From the NCBI GenBank assembly GCA_963966185.1, contig CAWZYM010000158.1, positions 62,001 through 126,000 of the forward strand: DNA of 64,000 bases. Direction: 5' to 3'. Positions 63,230-64,000 of the stretch are shown one piece after another. The stretch is from Rhabditoides inermis (lineage: Eukaryota > Nematoda > Chromadorea > Rhabditida > Rhabditidae). Every line of letters starts with the position of its first letter. The first letter of the stretch is position 1. The notes beneath the pieces are model-generated. The model saw only the letters and a list, made by a program, of their open reading frames with translations, was not told the DNA's origin and ran no database searches. A program made the translations under genes and the position numbers.

Positions 63230-64000
63230 ATGAACAATGACCAAAAAGACAATGAGGATCGTCCTGGCGTCACCGGCAAGAACGAAGCCGCAAAAGAAGC
63301 GGACGGGAGCGATCCGAAAGGTATGTAGATATTAACATGAAACTTAAAAAACTTGCAAACATGTTGTTTCAGCTGTTTCCGAGTCAAGGAACACAGACGC
63401 AGGCGGCGCCGGCAACTCGGGCAAGCGCGCCCGCGTCTTCGACCTCAACGCTATCTTCGAGGAAACTAAGAAAGCGGCTCAGGTAAGGGTATTTCATATA
63501 CTCAAGAAGGTGGCGTACGATTACCGTCGGTTTCACAAACGTACAGCGGTAATCCTACCAACCCTTGCTTACAACCCTTACTTGCTGTTAGTATTACATG
63601 CCTACTGTTAGTTACTGTAAATATTACATATTAGAAATATATTTATGCTACTGTTAGTAATACCTTCCTGAAACTGTGTGCTTGAGGTGCGTGGTGCTGA
63701 AACTGCGGCAAAGAGGGAAGCAGATGAGGCAGCAGCGGAAGCTCGTGGTGACCGTCATCCGAAATCACACCCGCTCGGATCTGCTCAGTCAGTGAGTGCA
63801 CCGTGGTTTTCGAGTACTAGTTATGCTTAGAGTACTAGTTATACCTTTCAGGCTTCTGGGCGCTCAGCTGAGTCTTCGCAGTCCGGTGGCGGCGCATCGG
63901 GCGTAGACAGCGGCAACGCCACCGGAGCAGACAGCGACGACGACGATGGTGAGACGATTAGTTATTTCCAGGGGATTAGCATTTTAGGGATGAGAAGTTA
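63230..64000 (+). CDS. gad-1: WDR70/GAD-1-like protein, N-terminal part
   Basis: Exons 63230-63320, 63373-63482, 63687-63791 and 63852-63948 are visible; the gene continues beyond the window, so the WD40 repeats are not seen. The conserved element KRARVFDLNAIFEETKKAA matches the N-terminal signature of WDR70 (KKARxFDLxAxFEQT). It is followed by a charged, low-complexity Ser/Gly stretch ending in acidic residues, as in the family. WDR70 proteins act in chromatin and DNA-damage contexts; C. elegans gad-1 is required for gastrulation. The acceptor at 63686 (CTTGAG) is unusual but keeps the frame. Confidence 0.75.

Overview
The window is nuclear DNA of a nematode, most likely a rhabditid or diplogastrid. 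The evidence is a near-canonical major sperm protein (MSP) gene, a tau-tubulin-kinase-like CK1 kinase, a secreted protein built of ShKT-type cysteine modules, a tandem EndoU protein, M13 peptidase homologues, a 20/22 match to the SL1 spliced leader, many short GT-AG introns and an operon-like TSEN34-LSM2 pair. The genus cannot be settled from the sequence alone. Gene models were built by hand from reading frames, splice signals and family resemblance. For most of them the exon lengths sum to a whole number of codons.

Layout: 1-1385 (+) is the 3' part of a CK1/TTBK-like kinase. It converges on a sulfite oxidase gene at 1627-6207 (-) that has haem and molybdenum domains but no dimerisation domain in this window. 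A gap of 1.9 kb rich in CT tracts holds a 54-bp perfect hairpin. 8081-16812 (+) is a SCHIP-1-like coiled-coil gene whose introns hold a 1.34-kb foldback element with tRNA-like arms and an antisense SL1-like sequence beside a hammerhead-like core. Next come a Gly/Tyr-rich secreted protein (17200-17667 +), MSP (17771-18208 +) and a small M13-like peptidase (18629-20593 +). On the minus strand follow a membrane-anchored papain-family protease (21163-25541), the ShKT-type protein (26052-28187), a large M13 homologue that has lost its zinc motif (29347-35956) and an F-box protein (36403-38974).

After a repeat-rich gap comes a 10-kb EndoU gene with two domains (42209-52464 +). A complete KCNQ-type potassium channel gene lies antisense inside one of its introns (46544-49999 -). 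The window closes with a secreted, probably GPI-anchored acidic protein (52991-56452 -), a 3.1-kb gap, LSM2 and TSEN34 (59578-62822 -), and divergently the first exons of a WDR70/GAD-1 gene (63230-64000 +).

Regional themes: (CT)n/(GA)n tracts lie in most introns and gaps. Several inverted-repeat elements carry tRNA promoter-like boxes. A dispersed 9-mer (TACGTTTCA or its complement) occurs about 20 times, almost all in introns. A GC-rich 25-bp unit (CACGCCCC-TCTGACC-CCGCCC type) recurs in introns and has been captured as coding sequence in two genes. Three enzyme-like domains (EndoU domain 1, the large M13 protein and the shortened sulfite oxidase) look altered relative to their families.
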